A DNA stretch of 64,000 nt. Origin: Candidatus Phytoplasma australasiaticum subsp. taiwanense (lineage in GTDB: Bacteria; Bacillota_I; Bacilli_A; Acholeplasmatales; Acholeplasmataceae). Below are positions 8,700-20,051 of the stretch, piece by piece; position 1 is the stretch's first letter; the number at the start of each line of letters is the position of its first letter. The position numbers were made by a program, and so were the translations under genes. Under the pieces are notes generated by a model, which did no database searches, was not told the origin of the DNA, and saw only the letters and a program-made list of their open reading frames with translations. The DNA is taken from assembly GCA_001307505.2 (NCBI GenBank), contig CP040925.1, positions 310,001-374,000 of the forward strand, written 5' to 3'.

Positions 8700-9413
8700 A
8701 TGAATAAAATAATAAACAAAAAATTATTAATAATATTTTTATTACTTCTTTTTATTTCAATATTTTATTATCTTTTAATTGTTAAAAAAAATAAATTTTT
8801 CATGCTTAATAATCTTCAAAATAATAATTTCACCCATATTCCCAAAATACTTCAAGGACAACCAAAATCTGAATCTACAAAAGAAGAAAACTTGCAAATT
8901 TTAAATAAATATTCTCATTTATTACGTTTTATAGAAAAAATTTATATAAAATATCAAAATAAAATTAAAAAAATTGATAAAGAGTTAAATTTATATCAAA
9001 AAGATTATTTGATTTTACATAAAGAGTTACGTCATTATAAAAATTTAGAAAAAAGTTTTCATAACAAAATAGTCCGAATCGCAAAAGAATTAGATTGGAA
9101 AAAACAAATATTAATAGAAAATAAAATTTATTCTTTTAAAAAATCTTCTTTAATGATAGAAGAACAACAGCTTCAAGAATTGAAACAAAAAAATGATGAC
9201 ATGAAAAAAATAATACAAGCAAAAAAAGATCAAATTAAACAGACAAAAATAAAAACAATTGAATTGGCCAAATCTAAAAATATTTATCATGAAACACTAT
9301 ATGATTTAAGCGGTTACCCAAAATCCCAAATTTTAAGCAAACTAATTCATCACCAGCCATTGATAAACACTAGAAAACTAAGAACAATTCCCGAAGAGTC
9401 AATAATAAACTAA
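8700..9413 (+). CDS. Membrane-anchored coiled-coil protein
   Basis: A 237-residue protein with an N-terminal hydrophobic anchor (about residues 9-28, LLIIFLLLLFISIFYYLLIV) without a clear cleavage site, followed by a soluble Lys/Glu/Gln-rich region predicted as a long coiled coil (about 60-190) and a Pro/His-containing tail. It is a type II-like membrane protein, most likely facing out. It is a paralog of 39389-40096 (close) and 45102-45743 (more distant, sharing LDFIEKIY and the ending YELS or YDLS). There is no clear ribosome binding site before the ATG. Function is unknown. Confidence 0.7.
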   Translation: MNKIINKKLLIIFLLLLFISIFYYLLIVKKNKFFMLNNLQNNNFTHIPKILQGQPKSESTKEENLQILNKYSHLLRFIEKIYIKYQNKIKKIDKELNLYQKDYLILHKELRHYKNLEKSFHNKIVRIAKELDWKKQILIENKIYSFKKSSLMIEEQQLQELKQKNDDMKKIIQAKKDQIKQTKIKTIELAKSKNIYHETLYDLSGYPKSQILSKLIHHQPLINTRKLRTIPEESIIN

Positions 9414-10057
9414 GAAACAGAAGATGCAAGAACATAACTTCTTTCTTGTACATTACTGTAACCAAATAGTCCAGAGGAAACTAAAAGAAAAGTTATCAAA
9501 TTCATCAATAAACTTGTTTTCTCGTTTTAAAGAGGCAAATTTTACAATAGATAACGAACAGATAAAATCCATAAATCCATAGACATACTAATAATCTATT
9601 CTAATTAACTAATAAATTTGAAATATTATATTTATATTTGATTTTGATCGGTTTTTTTCTTCTTATTTTCTTACTTTCCCATATGAGAGAATATAATCTT
9701 AATGTAATATTTTTTAAATTTAGAAAAAAAGGAATAATTCAAAAATTAATGACAGAAAAAATCAATAATAACCTCAGAAAGATTAATTATTATCGCTTAA
9801 GCTAAAATTTAAAACTGATTTTACTTTGAAATTTGTAATTATTGTTTTAGATATTATGAATATACACCAATAATTATTTTAGGTTTCGAATTAATATAAT
9901 TAAATTTTGCGATATATTCAAATTATTAAATATAATTATTAATTACAAAAAAAATAAATTTGATATTATGTATAACATTTGAATATTTAATAGAAAAAAC
10001 CATAATCAAATTTAATAAAATATTTATTAATTTATTGCAGAACGGAAACAAAAATAA
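9414..10057. other. Gene-free interval
   Basis: Up to about 9840 it is similar to the 3' flank of the copy-2 gene (40097-40535). Beyond this it is unique. No gene is supported. Confidence 0.4.
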
Positions 10058-10738
10058 ATGACATTAAATTTTAATAAAAATATTTCAATTTTTAGGTTAT
10101 TTTTTTTATTTTTGCTTTTTATTTTTTTAGTAACAAAATTTTTAATTAGGCAAAATAATATAAATAATCATTATCATTTATATCAAATTTTAAAAAACGA
10201 TACGATCGAAAAATCCCACAATAAAACAGAAACAAACAACATTTCATCAAATTCATCAAATTTTAGTAAATTTAAAATTAATTTAAAAGATTTTGAAACT
10301 ATACAAATGTATATTTTTTCCGGTAATTGTTATAATAAATGTTCCATTATAAATAAAATTAATAATGAAGAAAAAAAAATAATTGAAAAAATTAAAAATA
10401 AATGGAATTTCGATTTAGAAGTGAATATAAAAAGAGAAAACAAGATTCATGATTTAGACATGAAAATTAATCATTTAATTAAAAACCAAACATTAATTCA
10501 ATCACAAATTGAAGAATTAAACAAAAATTTTTTTAAAAATGCTAATAATATAAATGAAAAAAAATTATTATATCAACAAAAAATTAATGTTTTGCAAGAA
10601 CAATATAAATTTAATCAAGAACGTTGTCAAAAATTTGAAAGAATTAAATTTAATTTTATTGAACATTCAAAAAGAATACTAGAAGCTCAAAAACATAAAC
10701 TTAAAGCAGAATTATACTCTTTTTATGAATTGATTTGA
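10058..10738 (+). CDS. Membrane-anchored coiled-coil protein
   Basis: A 226-residue protein. The hydrophobic anchor at about residues 10-29 is followed by an Asn/Ser-rich linker and a coiled coil (about 100-215) ending KAELYSFYEL. Its paralog at 55836-56507 shares the motifs SKFKINLKD or YKFKINLKD, KIKNKW or KIKNQW, and the end SFYEL. It has the same design as the 8700 protein but a different sequence. It is convergent with uvrB. Function is unknown. Confidence 0.65.
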   Translation: MTLNFNKNISIFRLFFLFLLFIFLVTKFLIRQNNINNHYHLYQILKNDTIEKSHNKTETNNISSNSSNFSKFKINLKDFETIQMYIFSGNCYNKCSIINKINNEEKKIIEKIKNKWNFDLEVNIKRENKIHDLDMKINHLIKNQTLIQSQIEELNKNFFKNANNINEKKLLYQQKINVLQEQYKFNQERCQKFERIKFNFIEHSKRILEAQKHKLKAELYSFYELI

Positions 10739-10782
10739 CATTAATATAAATTATTAAGTAACTAAAATTATTCAGAATTAAA

Positions 10783-12738
10783 TTATTTTCCGGTAATAGA
10801 TATAATTAAATCTCTATAAAAAATTGCTTTATCAAAATCTAATTTTTTAACAGCTTCTTTCATTAATTTTTTTAATTTAGTTAATTCTTTTTTGGTAACA
10901 TTTTTAGGATCAAGATTGATTTCTTTCATAAAATCTTTTTGATTATTTTGATTTAAATTATTAAGATTTAGTTTCTTATTAATAATTTTAGGATTAACAT
11001 GATATTTTTGATTATATTCTTGTTGAATAATTCGGCGTCTATTGGTTTCGGCAATAGCTATTTTCATAGCGTTTGTAATGTTATCTGCATACATAATTAC
11101 TTTACCTTGGATATTACGAGCAGCTCTACCAATTATTTGAATTAAACTACTTTCATTTCGTAAAAATCCGGCTTTGTCAGCATCTAAAATAATCATTAAA
11201 GAAACTTCTGGCAAATCCAAACCTTCTCTTAATAAATTAACTCCAATTAAACAATCATAAATTCCCATGCGTAATTTTTGTAAAATTTGTAAACGCTGCA
11301 AAGCTGGGATTTTGCTATGTAAAAAAGTCACTTTAATACCCATTTTTTTTAAATAAAAACTTAAATCTTCACTAAAAGCAATGCTGATAGTGGTTACCAA
11401 AACTTTTTCATTTTTAATTTGGCGTTTTTTTATTTCTTCAAATAAATTATGCATTTGGTTTTGAGTTGATCTAATTTCAATTTGAGGTTCTAAAATAAAA
11501 GTTGGTCTAATTATTTGTTCCACTATAGGAATATTCTTGTTTAATTCATATTTTCCAGGTGTTGCCGATAAATAAATGATTTTATCTATTTTTTTTTCAA
11601 ATTCTTTAAATTTTAAAGGCCTATTATCTAAAGCACTTGGTAAACGAAAACCATATTTAATTAATTTTTGTTTACGTGAATAATCTCCAAAAAACATACC
11701 TTTAATTTGCGGAATAGTAATATGAGATTCATCAATAATAATTAAAAAATCTGAACCAAAATAATCAATCAAGGTAGTTGGCGGTTCTCCCTTTTTTTTT
11801 AAAGATATATGTCTTGAATAATTTTCGATACCTTTGCAATAACCTAATTCTGTTAACATTTCCAAATCATATTGAGTTTTTGTTTCAATTTTTTGAGCTT
11901 CTAAAAATTGATTTTGAGATTTAAAATATTTAATTTGTTGAGTTAATTCTTTTTTAATCCTTTTAATACTTTCTTTTAATTTTTGAGGATTAGTTGCGTA
12001 AATAGAAGCAGGAAAAATAATAACTTTAGTTAATTCTTTCGCAATGTTACCATCTATCGTATTGAAAATTTGAATATTTTTTATTCGATTATCTTCGAAA
12101 ATTAAACGAATTGCTTCTTTTTTGAAATTAGAATTTATCAGATCCAAAATGTTACCGTGAACACGAAAATTACCATTTTTTAATTGTAAATCGTTTCTAC
12201 AATATTGTAATTCTATTAATTTTTTAAATAGTTCGTTCATAGGATAATTTTGATTTTGGTTTAAATACAAAATAGAATTTTTATAATCTTCGATATCCCC
12301 AATTCCAAAAATACAAGATACAGATGATACTACAATCACATCATTGTGATCAATTAAAGCGTTAATAGTATTATGACGTAATTCTACTATTTCTTCGTTA
12401 ATAATTTTTTCTTTTTCAATATAAATATCACGAGATACAATATATGATTCTGGTTGATAATAATCATAATAAGAAATGAAATATTCTACTTTATTTTCAG
12501 GAAACATTTCTTTTAATTCCTGAAAAATTTGTCCTGCTAAAGTTTTATTATGAGCAATTATTAAAGTTTTTACATTAAGTTGATTAATAATATTAGCAAT
12601 GGTGAAAGTTTTACCAGTACCTGTAGCTCCTAAAATTATTTGTTCTTTTTCTCCTTTAGAAAAATTATTCAATAATTCTTTAATAGCTTGAGGTTGATCG
12701 CCACTTGGTTGATATAAACTTTTTAATTTAAATTTCAT
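10783..12738 (-). CDS. uvrB: UvrB, excinuclease ABC subunit B (copy 1)
   Basis: A 651-residue DNA helicase-like subunit of nucleotide excision repair. UvrA loads it on damaged DNA, and UvrB verifies the lesion and recruits UvrC. Visible features are the Walker A GATGTGKTFT near residue 39, the beta-hairpin motif YYDYYQPESYI, helicase motif II (IIDESH), motif VI (QIIGRAARN) and the C-terminal UVR motif (LKKLMKEAVKKLDFDKAI) that binds UvrC. Length is normal for the family. The start overlaps the end of uvrA by 11 bases, so the genes are translationally coupled. Copy 2 has GRVARN in motif VI, a change from alanine to valine. Confidence 0.97.
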   Translation of the reverse strand: MKFKLKSLYQPSGDQPQAIKELLNNFSKGEKEQIILGATGTGKTFTIANIINQLNVKTLIIAHNKTLAGQIFQELKEMFPENKVEYFISYYDYYQPESYIVSRDIYIEKEKIINEEIVELRHNTINALIDHNDVIVVSSVSCIFGIGDIEDYKNSILYLNQNQNYPMNELFKKLIELQYCRNDLQLKNGNFRVHGNILDLINSNFKKEAIRLIFEDNRIKNIQIFNTIDGNIAKELTKVIIFPASIYATNPQKLKESIKRIKKELTQQIKYFKSQNQFLEAQKIETKTQYDLEMLTELGYCKGIENYSRHISLKKKGEPPTTLIDYFGSDFLIIIDESHITIPQIKGMFFGDYSRKQKLIKYGFRLPSALDNRPLKFKEFEKKIDKIIYLSATPGKYELNKNIPIVEQIIRPTFILEPQIEIRSTQNQMHNLFEEIKKRQIKNEKVLVTTISIAFSEDLSFYLKKMGIKVTFLHSKIPALQRLQILQKLRMGIYDCLIGVNLLREGLDLPEVSLMIILDADKAGFLRNESSLIQIIGRAARNIQGKVIMYADNITNAMKIAIAETNRRRIIQQEYNQKYHVNPKIINKKLNLNNLNQNNQKDFMKEINLDPKNVTKKELTKLKKLMKEAVKKLDFDKAIFYRDLIISITGK

Positions 12739-15571
12739 TTTGAGATTTATTCCTTATTTGTTTTAAATATTGACCAGTATAGCTATTCGGATTATTGATA
12801 ATTTCTTCTATATGCCCTTTAGCTACAATATGACCGCCATTTTTACCTCCTTGAGGTCCTAAGTCGATTATGTAATCAGCATTTTTAATAATATTGAGAT
12901 TATGTTCAATCATAATTACTGTATTTTTTTGATTAATTAATGTACGTATTAAAGAAATTAACTTTTCAATTTCAAAAAAATGTAATCCTTTGGTAGGCTC
13001 ATCCAATATATAAATATTTTTTGAAAAATAATTTTTATATATTTTTTTAATCAAAATTAATCTTTGTTTTTCGCCATCTGATAAATGATCTAATTTGCTA
13101 CCTAATTTTAAATAATTTAATCCTACACTAATTAATAATTCTAAAGCAATTTTAATTTTTTGATGATTATAAAAAAAAGTATATGCTTCAGATACATTCA
13201 TGTCATAAATATCAGCAATAGTTTGATTTTTGTATTTAATAGTTAAGGTTTCAGAATTAAATCTTTTACCTTGACATTGATCGCAGGTAATTATAATATT
13301 AGGCAAAAAACCCATAAAAAATTTTTTAACACCTTCTCCTTGACAAGCATGACAAAAAGCAGAAACAGAATTTAGAATAAAACGACGTTTATTATAACCT
13401 TTAGCTTTTGCTTCCGGAGATTGAGAAAATAAATTGCTAACGATTTCTGAAATTCCTAAATAATTAATTAAATGATATTTAATAATTTTATTAAAATTTG
13501 GTGATTCTATATAAATAATATCTTTGAAATTATTTTTATCTGAAAAAATCACTTGATTAAATTCACCAGGTTCGATTTGTTTCAAATTTTTATTTTTTTT
13601 CAAACCTTTATATATAACTTCATTAAGTAAAGTTGATTTTCCTGAACCAGAAAAACCAGTAATTACAATAAATATATTTAAAGGAATATCAATATTAAGA
13701 TTTTTTAAATTATTAACATAAGCGTTTCGTATTTGAAGAACATTTGTAGAAGATATTTTTGGTTTGATGACGCTTTCAAAAGAATAAATTTTTTTTAAAT
13801 ATTTACCTGTTAAACTATGTTTATTTTCTAAAATATTATTTATTTTGCCATAACTTACAATAGTACCTCCTTTATTGCTAGCTTCAGGACCTAAATCAAT
13901 AATATAATCTGCAGATAAGATTATTTCTTGATCATGTTCTATAATTAACACAGTATTACCTAGATTTACTAATTTACGTAAAATTTTAATTAGTTGAATA
14001 TTATTATATGGATGTAAACCGACAGATGGTTCATCAATAATATAAATAACTCCTGTCAATCGAGAAGCTAGCTGATTAATTAATTTAATCCTTTGTACTT
14101 CTCCTCCAGATAAAGAACTAATGTTTCGGTTTAAATTTAAGTATTCTAAACCTAATTTTTTTAATAAATTTAAACGTTTTTTAATAGCCGTTAAAGCATC
14201 TTGGATATTGATTTTTGCTATTGAATTTAATTTTATATTTTCTATAAAATTTAATAATTCATTAATAGTTAAATTGGTCAATTCATAAATATTTTTATGA
14301 TTAATTTTATAAGCTAAAGCATATTTATTTAATCTAGCTCCAGAACAACGAGGACATACAGTTAAAGATTTAAATTGGTTTAACCAATTTTGAATATTAT
14401 CATAATTAGCAAAATTTTTTTGATAATATTCCAGAATAGGAATAATTCCAATAGGAAATTTTACACTTTCATTAGGCGAATTATCAGGACCATATAATAA
14501 AAGATTAATAATAACTTTATTCATTTGGTTTAAAGGCAAATAAACATCGATTTTATATTTATCTAAAAAATCTTTTAGTTTTTCTTGAAGATTTTTTGTA
14601 GGATTATTTGGTTGTTCAAAAGGTAATATAGCTCCATTCAGAATAGATTTATTTAGATCTAAAATTAATTTTTCATCAAAAACCATTATACTTCCTAAAC
14701 CTTTACAATGATTACAAATTCCTTTTTTTTTATAAAAAGAAAATAAATTCATTTTATTTTCTAATTGAGTTAAAGAGTTTTTGCCATCATTATAATTTAA
14801 ATCAAAAGATATTATTTCTTGATTTGGTAGCATAATTAATATTTTCTGTTTATTAAATTTTAGAGCTAATTCTAAAGAAGAAATTAAACGGGAGGTTATT
14901 TGATTGTTTATAGTTAAATGATCAATAATTAGAAAAATATTATTTATTTCTTTTATTTCTAATTTATTAATTTCTTGAATGTTATTAAAAGTAAAAAAAT
15001 TGTTATTGATTAAAAAACGATTAAAACCTTCTTTCATGAACTTTAAGATTTTTGAATGAAATATCTTTTTTTGACTATTATCCAATGGAGATAAAATTAT
15101 AATTTTTTGGTTGTTAAAAAAATTTAATAATTTATTCATTATTTCTTCTATATTATATTTTTGATAAGGTTGATTATTTTGTATATCGTAATAAACACCT
15201 ATATGCGCATAAATTAACTGTAAATAATGATAAATTTCTGTAATAGTACCGACAGTATCTTTAGAATTATTAACAATTTTTTTTTGTTCAATGTTAATTA
15301 CTGGAGCTAAACCCGAAATATAATTAATATCGGGTTTTTTTGTAAATTGAAAAAATTTACGATCATAAAAATTTAAAGATTCTAAATAAATTCTTTTGCC
15401 TTCTTGATATAAAATATTTTGTACTAAAGAAGTTTTTCCGGAACCTGAAATACCAGTAAAAACTACTAATTTAAATTTGGGAATTTCAACATCAATATTT
15501 TTTAAATTATTTTCTCGAGCGCCTTTAATTATAATTTTATCCTGTAAATAATTAAAATTTTGATTAGCCAT
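12728..15571 (-). CDS. uvrA: UvrA, excinuclease ABC subunit A (copy 1)
   Basis: A 947-residue ABC-type ATPase that dimerises and detects bulky DNA damage before handing it to UvrB. Two nucleotide-binding halves are present: Walker [11 protein letters not shown] near residue 40 with signature [11 protein letters not shown], and Walker [11 protein letters not shown] near 640 with signature [11 protein letters not shown], where the usual second G is D in both copies. Zinc-module cysteines appear as [17 protein letters not shown] and CHACQGEG with CDQCQGKRF. The ribosome binding site GGATATTT is weak. It lies between uvrC and uvrB in the order uvrC-uvrA-uvrB, probably one operon. Confidence 0.97.
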   Translation of the reverse strand: MANQNFNYLQDKIIIKGARENNLKNIDVEIPKFKLVVFTGISGSGKTSLVQNILYQEGKRIYLESLNFYDRKFFQFTKKPDINYISGLAPVINIEQKKIVNNSKDTVGTITEIYHYLQLIYAHIGVYYDIQNNQPYQKYNIEEIMNKLLNFFNNQKIIILSPLDNSQKKIFHSKILKFMKEGFNRFLINNNFFTFNNIQEINKLEIKEINNIFLIIDHLTINNQITSRLISSLELALKFNKQKILIMLPNQEIISFDLNYNDGKNSLTQLENKMNLFSFYKKKGICNHCKGLGSIMVFDEKLILDLNKSILNGAILPFEQPNNPTKNLQEKLKDFLDKYKIDVYLPLNQMNKVIINLLLYGPDNSPNESVKFPIGIIPILEYYQKNFANYDNIQNWLNQFKSLTVCPRCSGARLNKYALAYKINHKNIYELTNLTINELLNFIENIKLNSIAKINIQDALTAIKKRLNLLKKLGLEYLNLNRNISSLSGGEVQRIKLINQLASRLTGVIYIIDEPSVGLHPYNNIQLIKILRKLVNLGNTVLIIEHDQEIILSADYIIDLGPEASNKGGTIVSYGKINNILENKHSLTGKYLKKIYSFESVIKPKISSTNVLQIRNAYVNNLKNLNIDIPLNIFIVITGFSGSGKSTLLNEVIYKGLKKNKNLKQIEPGEFNQVIFSDKNNFKDIIYIESPNFNKIIKYHLINYLGISEIVSNLFSQSPEAKAKGYNKRRFILNSVSAFCHACQGEGVKKFFMGFLPNIIITCDQCQGKRFNSETLTIKYKNQTIADIYDMNVSEAYTFFYNHQKIKIALELLISVGLNYLKLGSKLDHLSDGEKQRLILIKKIYKNYFSKNIYILDEPTKGLHFFEIEKLISLIRTLINQKNTVIMIEHNLNIIKNADYIIDLGPQGGKNGGHIVAKGHIEEIINNPNSYTGQYLKQIRNKSQNEI

Positions 15572-15613
15572 AAATATCCTTTATAATATATAAAATTTAA
15601 TTTTTTTTAATTT

Positions 15614-17253
15614 TCAATTAATAAGATTGCCAATATTTTCTTGATTATTAATTTTTCTATGAAAATTAATAGTAAAATTATGAACCTCTTCGCTTAAAAA
15701 AAATAAAAAACGGAATAAAAAACTTTTCTGATTTAACAAAATCTCTTGATTAGGTAAAATTAAACTTTCTAATTGATGTTTATTGTTTTTTTTAAAGCAC
15801 CTAAATTAAATTCCTTTATTAAATTTTTTAAAATTTTTTGACTGATATTAAATTGCCCTATTCCGCCATCAACTAAAATTAAATCTGGAAAAGTCAAATT
15901 AAGATTAATTAATTTTTGATATCGACGTTCAATAGCTTCTGCTAAAGAATTATATTCGTTCGGATAAGTTTGTTTAATGCGAAAAGCGCAATAAGATTTT
16001 TTTTGCAATTGATAATTTTTAAACACAATAATGCCGCTTACAAAACATTTACCAAAAGAATGGGAAATATCAAAAACTTCAATATGATTAATATTATTTT
16101 GATACAATTTCGATAATTCGCTTAAAGCTATTGTGGTAGCTTCTAATTTAGCGCTATATAATAAATTATATTTATTTAAATTTTCTTCTGCGTTTTTTTG
16201 AGCTAATTCTTGTATTTGTTTTTCTTCGTTATTGAATTTGATTGGAAATTTAGTATTAATTATTTTTTTTATTTCTGGTTTTTGCTTAATCAAAGACGGG
16301 TTTAAAAGAATTTTTTTAGGTAATAAATGGTTTTGATAATATAAATGTAAATAAGTAATCATATTATCAATGGGATCATCGATATATTCGGAAACTATCT
16401 GATAATGTTCTTGAATTTTTCCTTGATACATTTTGAAAATATACAAAGAAATTTCATTTTTATTAAAACAAAAACCAATAATATCGCAACTTAGATTAGG
16501 TTTTAATTCGATAAATTGTTTAATAGTAATATTTTTTAAATGTTCTAAAATTTTTTGATATTCTTGTGCTTTTTCAAAATTTAATATTTTAATAGCTGTT
16601 TTAATTTCATTTTTAATTTTGTTAAGAATATTTTTATTTTTGCCTTGCAAAAAATCATTAATTCCTCTAATATTCATAGAATAATCAATAGATTTATTAT
16701 TAGGGCAACAAGGACCTAAACATTCATTAATTTGATAATAATGACAAGGTTTTTGGAGAATAGGTTGACAACGTCTTAAAGGGTAAATTTTATGCAATAA
16801 ACGTACTGTTTCTTTCATACTATTGTTGTACGGATAAGGACCAAATACTTTAGTTTTGGCAGGAACCTTTTTATAATAAGAAATTTTTAAACGAGGATGT
16901 TTTTCGTTAGTAATTTCGATATAAGCATAATTTTTATCATCTAATAATTTAAAATTGTATTTTGGTATATGTTTTTTAATTAAATTAGCTTCTAATATAA
17001 AAGCTTCTAATTCGTTATGAGTGATAATATATTCTACATCGCATATTTCTTGAATTAAATTATTAGTTTTCGGATTATGATTTGTTAAGTAAAAATAACT
17101 TTTAATTCTGGAAAATAAATTTTTGGCTTTTCCGATATAAATAATTTTATTATAACAATTTTTAAATAAATAACAACCAGGTTTTTGAGGAAAATTTTTA
17201 ATTTTAGTTAGCAAAAGAAAATTAATTTTATTTTTTGTTATTTTTAAAGACAT
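15614..17253 (-). pseudogene. uvrC: UvrC, excinuclease ABC subunit C (copy 1, frameshifted near the end)
   Basis: UvrC makes both incisions flanking the lesion. The open part (17253-15769) carries the GIY-YIG domain (PGCYLFKN, then IIYIGKAKNLFSRIKSYF), the Cys cluster (RRCQPILQKPCHYY, then CLGPCC), the UVR helix (KAQEYQKILEHL) and the RNase H-like core (FDISHSFGKCF, LVDGGIGQFN). After GALKK a frameshift in an A run near 15780-15795 adds TININ and a stop. The downstream frame continues 50-odd residues to LSEEVHNFTINFHRK and stops at 15614, as in copy 2. The HxxxFxxxxHR motif is therefore lost here unless the run is read through or missequenced. Confidence 0.85.
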
Positions 17254-17350
17254 ATTTCATTTAATTACCATATTTAAATATTTTTAAAAAACGTAATAAT
17301 TTTAAATTATTTATTCTATTTATTGTTTCAATATTTTTTTGACTAAAAAA

Positions 17351-17370
17351 GGCATCATATACAGATGCCC
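17351..17370 (-). terminator. Terminator of lost SVM gene
   Basis: Read on the minus strand: GGCATCTGTATATGATGCC and then TTTTTTAG, the same hairpin as at 49202-49226 behind the intact SVM gene of copy 2. Confidence 0.75.
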
Positions 17371-17379
17371 ATGAATTTA

Positions 17380-17455
17380 TTTAAAAAATAAAATATTTAA
17401 TATTTTTTTGAATTTAACATTAATTTTATAATAACCGAAAAACAATAAAAAGGCA
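17380..17455 (-). pseudogene. 3' stump of SVM gene
   Basis: A minus-strand frame reads LLFFGYYKINVKFKKILNILFF and a stop, matching the end of the intact SVM protein at 48811-49188 (FFSYYKVNIKFNKITKYFLF). The signal peptide and most of the gene are missing. Confidence 0.7.
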
Positions 17456-18399
17456 AGTTTTTTTGATGATTAACTCTGTTTTAATCCAGTATATTAAATT
17501 TATTTTTAGTGATTTGGAGCAAAATAACAAAATTTTCTTTTTTATTTTAAAATATTTTCTAAAAAAATTAATTCATTATAGAAAATATTTTATTGTTATT
17601 TATTATCATCTTTTGATATTTCTTAATTTATTAATTTATAGATAATTAGTATAAAAATCCATACTATCCTATAGATTATTATTTTTTTATTGAATAACTA
17701 TATTATTTTATTTAATATATTTTGATTTTTTTAATAAATAGTTGTAAACATCTATATCTTATTTATAATAATAACAACTTTTTTTAAAAATGATTTGATA
17801 TATTGGAAAAATTTGGTTATTAAACCTGAAATTCGCAAATTATGTTATATAACTTAATTTAAATATTTTCATTTGTTTTTTTAATGATTATACTGATATT
17901 TTTTTCACGATTGCATTTGTGGACTTATCCAAATTATAATAACGATGATCATATATATCTTTTTGGCTATAAATGCTTATTATTTATAAAATTCAATTAT
18001 TAAAAAAAATTTAAATAAAGAAAATTTTATTATCAAAATTTTGTATGAAATAAATTGTTTTGTAAATAAAATTGTATTATTTTTTTATTTATTTAGAATA
18101 AATAATGAATAATTAATTTATAATTAAATTTGTAATCTAAATACAAAATCAAAAATAATTGAATAATATTTATAAAATTTTTATAAAAATAAAAAATAAT
18201 TTCAATTATAAAAAAATTTTATTTTTTACATAAATATAAAATTTAATAATTATTGATGAAAGTAATTTTAAGCGAAAGGAATAAAAAAATATATTGTTTA
18301 TATTATAAAAAAATTTTTAATCCCAGATAAATTGATTACTTTTAATATTAAAAAAATAAAAATTTAAAAGATAAAAAATATATTTTAATTAAAAATAAT
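17456..18399. other. AT-rich gene-free interval
   Basis: Weak open frames only (for example 17463-17645, no ribosome binding site, low complexity). Nothing is supported. Confidence 0.35.
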
Positions 18400-19233
18400 A
18401 TGAAAATTATTTTATTAGTTATAATTTTTACAATAATATTTATTTCAATATTAATATTTCGTTTGTTTTTTTTTGAAAGAAAATCAAAACAATTTTCTCG
18501 GCAAATTAGACAAAAAATAAATTATATTAATACATTGATGAACAAAATATATGAAAGTATTCGAGTTCGTTATCCTTCTATTTATTATGAAGTACAAAAA
18601 ATTGATAGTTTTGTATTATCTAACAAGTTTAAATCATGTTCTCTTGAAAGAATAAAAACAATCTTAAAACATTTGGAAGATATTGAAAATATTTTAATTC
18701 AAGTGCACTGCCAAAAAAATAAAAACAATCAAATAGAATTTAGTATTCCTTATATGATGCTTTTAACATATAATCAAATAATTGAAGTTTTATTAGATAA
18801 ATATGGAGAAGTACCTGGTAATTATTTTTTAGATCGACAATGCACTAAGACAAACGAAAATATTAAAAGATCTTCAGAAGGTTTACAAATACATCACATT
18901 AAAGAAAATGAAATGAAAGGGTTATCTAATCCTGAATTTGCTCAAAAAGCTCCTTTTAGTTACCAAATGGGATCTAATTTAGTTTATTGCAATTTGCTAG
19001 AACATTTTTTGTTGCATTGTAAAATTTGGGATCATTCAACTAACCCATTACAAATTGATGTAGGAAAAAATGGAGCTCAAATATTATTAAATGAATTAGA
19101 AAAAATTCATTTTGCTAATGCTTGGCAATATCAAAATTATAAACGTAAATCGGCTCAAAAAATTTTTTTTCAAAAAAAATCATTTTTTCAATGCCGTAGA
19201 TTTTTTATAGTTTTACAGATAATTAAATCTTAA
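18400..19233 (+). CDS. Membrane-anchored HNH-nuclease-like protein (copy 1)
   Basis: A 277-residue protein. The N-terminal hydrophobic anchor (about 2-25, ILLVIIFTIIFISILIFRLFF) is followed by a basic stretch, a helical middle, and a segment at about 168-220 with GLQIHHIKENE, LSNPEFAQKAPFSYQ and LVYCNLLEHFLLHCKI. The pattern of HH, a downstream N and HxxxH resembles HNH-type endonuclease domains that cut DNA with a metal at the His/Asn/His site. The C-terminus is basic and Phe-rich. It is convergent with the HsdM-like gene at 20052-21824. A shortened copy lies at 40543-41046. The nuclease call rests on the motif alone. The anchor suggests action at the membrane or outside the cell. Confidence 0.5.
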   Translation: MKIILLVIIFTIIFISILIFRLFFFERKSKQFSRQIRQKINYINTLMNKIYESIRVRYPSIYYEVQKIDSFVLSNKFKSCSLERIKTILKHLEDIENILIQVHCQKNKNNQIEFSIPYMMLLTYNQIIEVLLDKYGEVPGNYFLDRQCTKTNENIKRSSEGLQIHHIKENEMKGLSNPEFAQKAPFSYQMGSNLVYCNLLEHFLLHCKIWDHSTNPLQIDVGKNGAQILLNELEKIHFANAWQYQNYKRKSAQKIFFQKKSFFQCRRFFIVLQIIKS

Positions 19234-20051
19234 TAAAATATTAAAGAAAAAACCAGGTTTATAAACAAAAAACTAAATTATTCTTTAGTCCTAGTAAGTT
19301 TTTTTAGGTATTCCCAAATTTTTGAAACTTTTTATTTTTTAAAAACTCTTTAAGACTAACTTAATAATTAATCTTTTTTGTTTAAAAGATGAAAAAAATA
19401 ATTTTCTGTTTTTTCTAAAAATGTTTTTAAAAAGGAATAAAATGTTGAGATAAGAATTATTTAAAGAATTTTTACAAAAAATATATTTGGTAAATAAACT
19501 AGTTTGTCAATTTTAATATTATTTCCGCATTTTAACTAAAGAAGATGGTTTGGCGACTTAATCAGAGCTATTGGTTTTTACCATCTATGCCATTTGAGCC
19601 ATCAAATTTGAAATAAGATAACTAATCAGAAAACCATTCACCTTTAAATTCCTCAAAAAAATCATAAAACAAATAATCTTTTTTTCAAAAAAAGTTTTAT
19701 ATAATGTATCCCATAAATAAGGAACAAATCTCTCAAAATCGATTTCCAATTATAGTAGTTAATTAAAAAGATTAAGTCAAATTTATCCATTGTTTCGCTT
19801 TTCGAAACTAGGACGAAAATATGATTCAATATTTACATAAAGTATATATCGAAGAGAGTTTATTGATCTAAAAAGACATGAATTAATGAAGAAAAAACGA
19901 GAAAAACTACAAAAGTTATTATTCAAAATATGATTTTTTTTAGATAATAAACCTCAAAATAAAAAAATCTATAAATCAGTAGGGAAACAAACAAATAACA
20001 AATAAACATTGTTACAATAATAAATTAAACAAGAAAATATTAATTTTTTAG
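19234..20051. other. Degenerate interval between convergent genes
   Basis: Bases 19320-19490 resemble 30905-31065, including a decayed hairpin AAGACTAACTTAATAATTAATCTT with T's. Short frames such as FSKLGRKYDSIF near 19795 suggest an old gene relic I cannot identify. The interval is absent from copy 2. Confidence 0.4.

Larger units (their letters stand above)
7790..9840 (+). repeat. Duplicated segment A, copy 1 (partner 38525-40535, direct)
   Basis: An SVM gene on the minus strand, about 490 bases of spacer and a coiled-coil gene on the plus strand, followed by a similar 3' flank ending near TTGAAATTTGT. The partner has the same order, orientation and spacing. The proteins are closely similar. 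Confidence 0.85.
10050..17460 (-). repeat. Duplicated uvrCAB block, copy 1 (inverted partner 49000-56510)
   Basis: Contains, read on the minus strand, the SVM gene stump, uvrC, uvrA, uvrB and a coiled-coil gene in opposite orientation. The partner has the same gene order but lies on the other strand. The Uvr proteins are nearly identical between copies. Confidence 0.9.

Noticed and set aside
17463-17645. 60-residue plus-strand frame
   Set aside because: No ribosome binding site, low-complexity composition, not present in the paralogous region.
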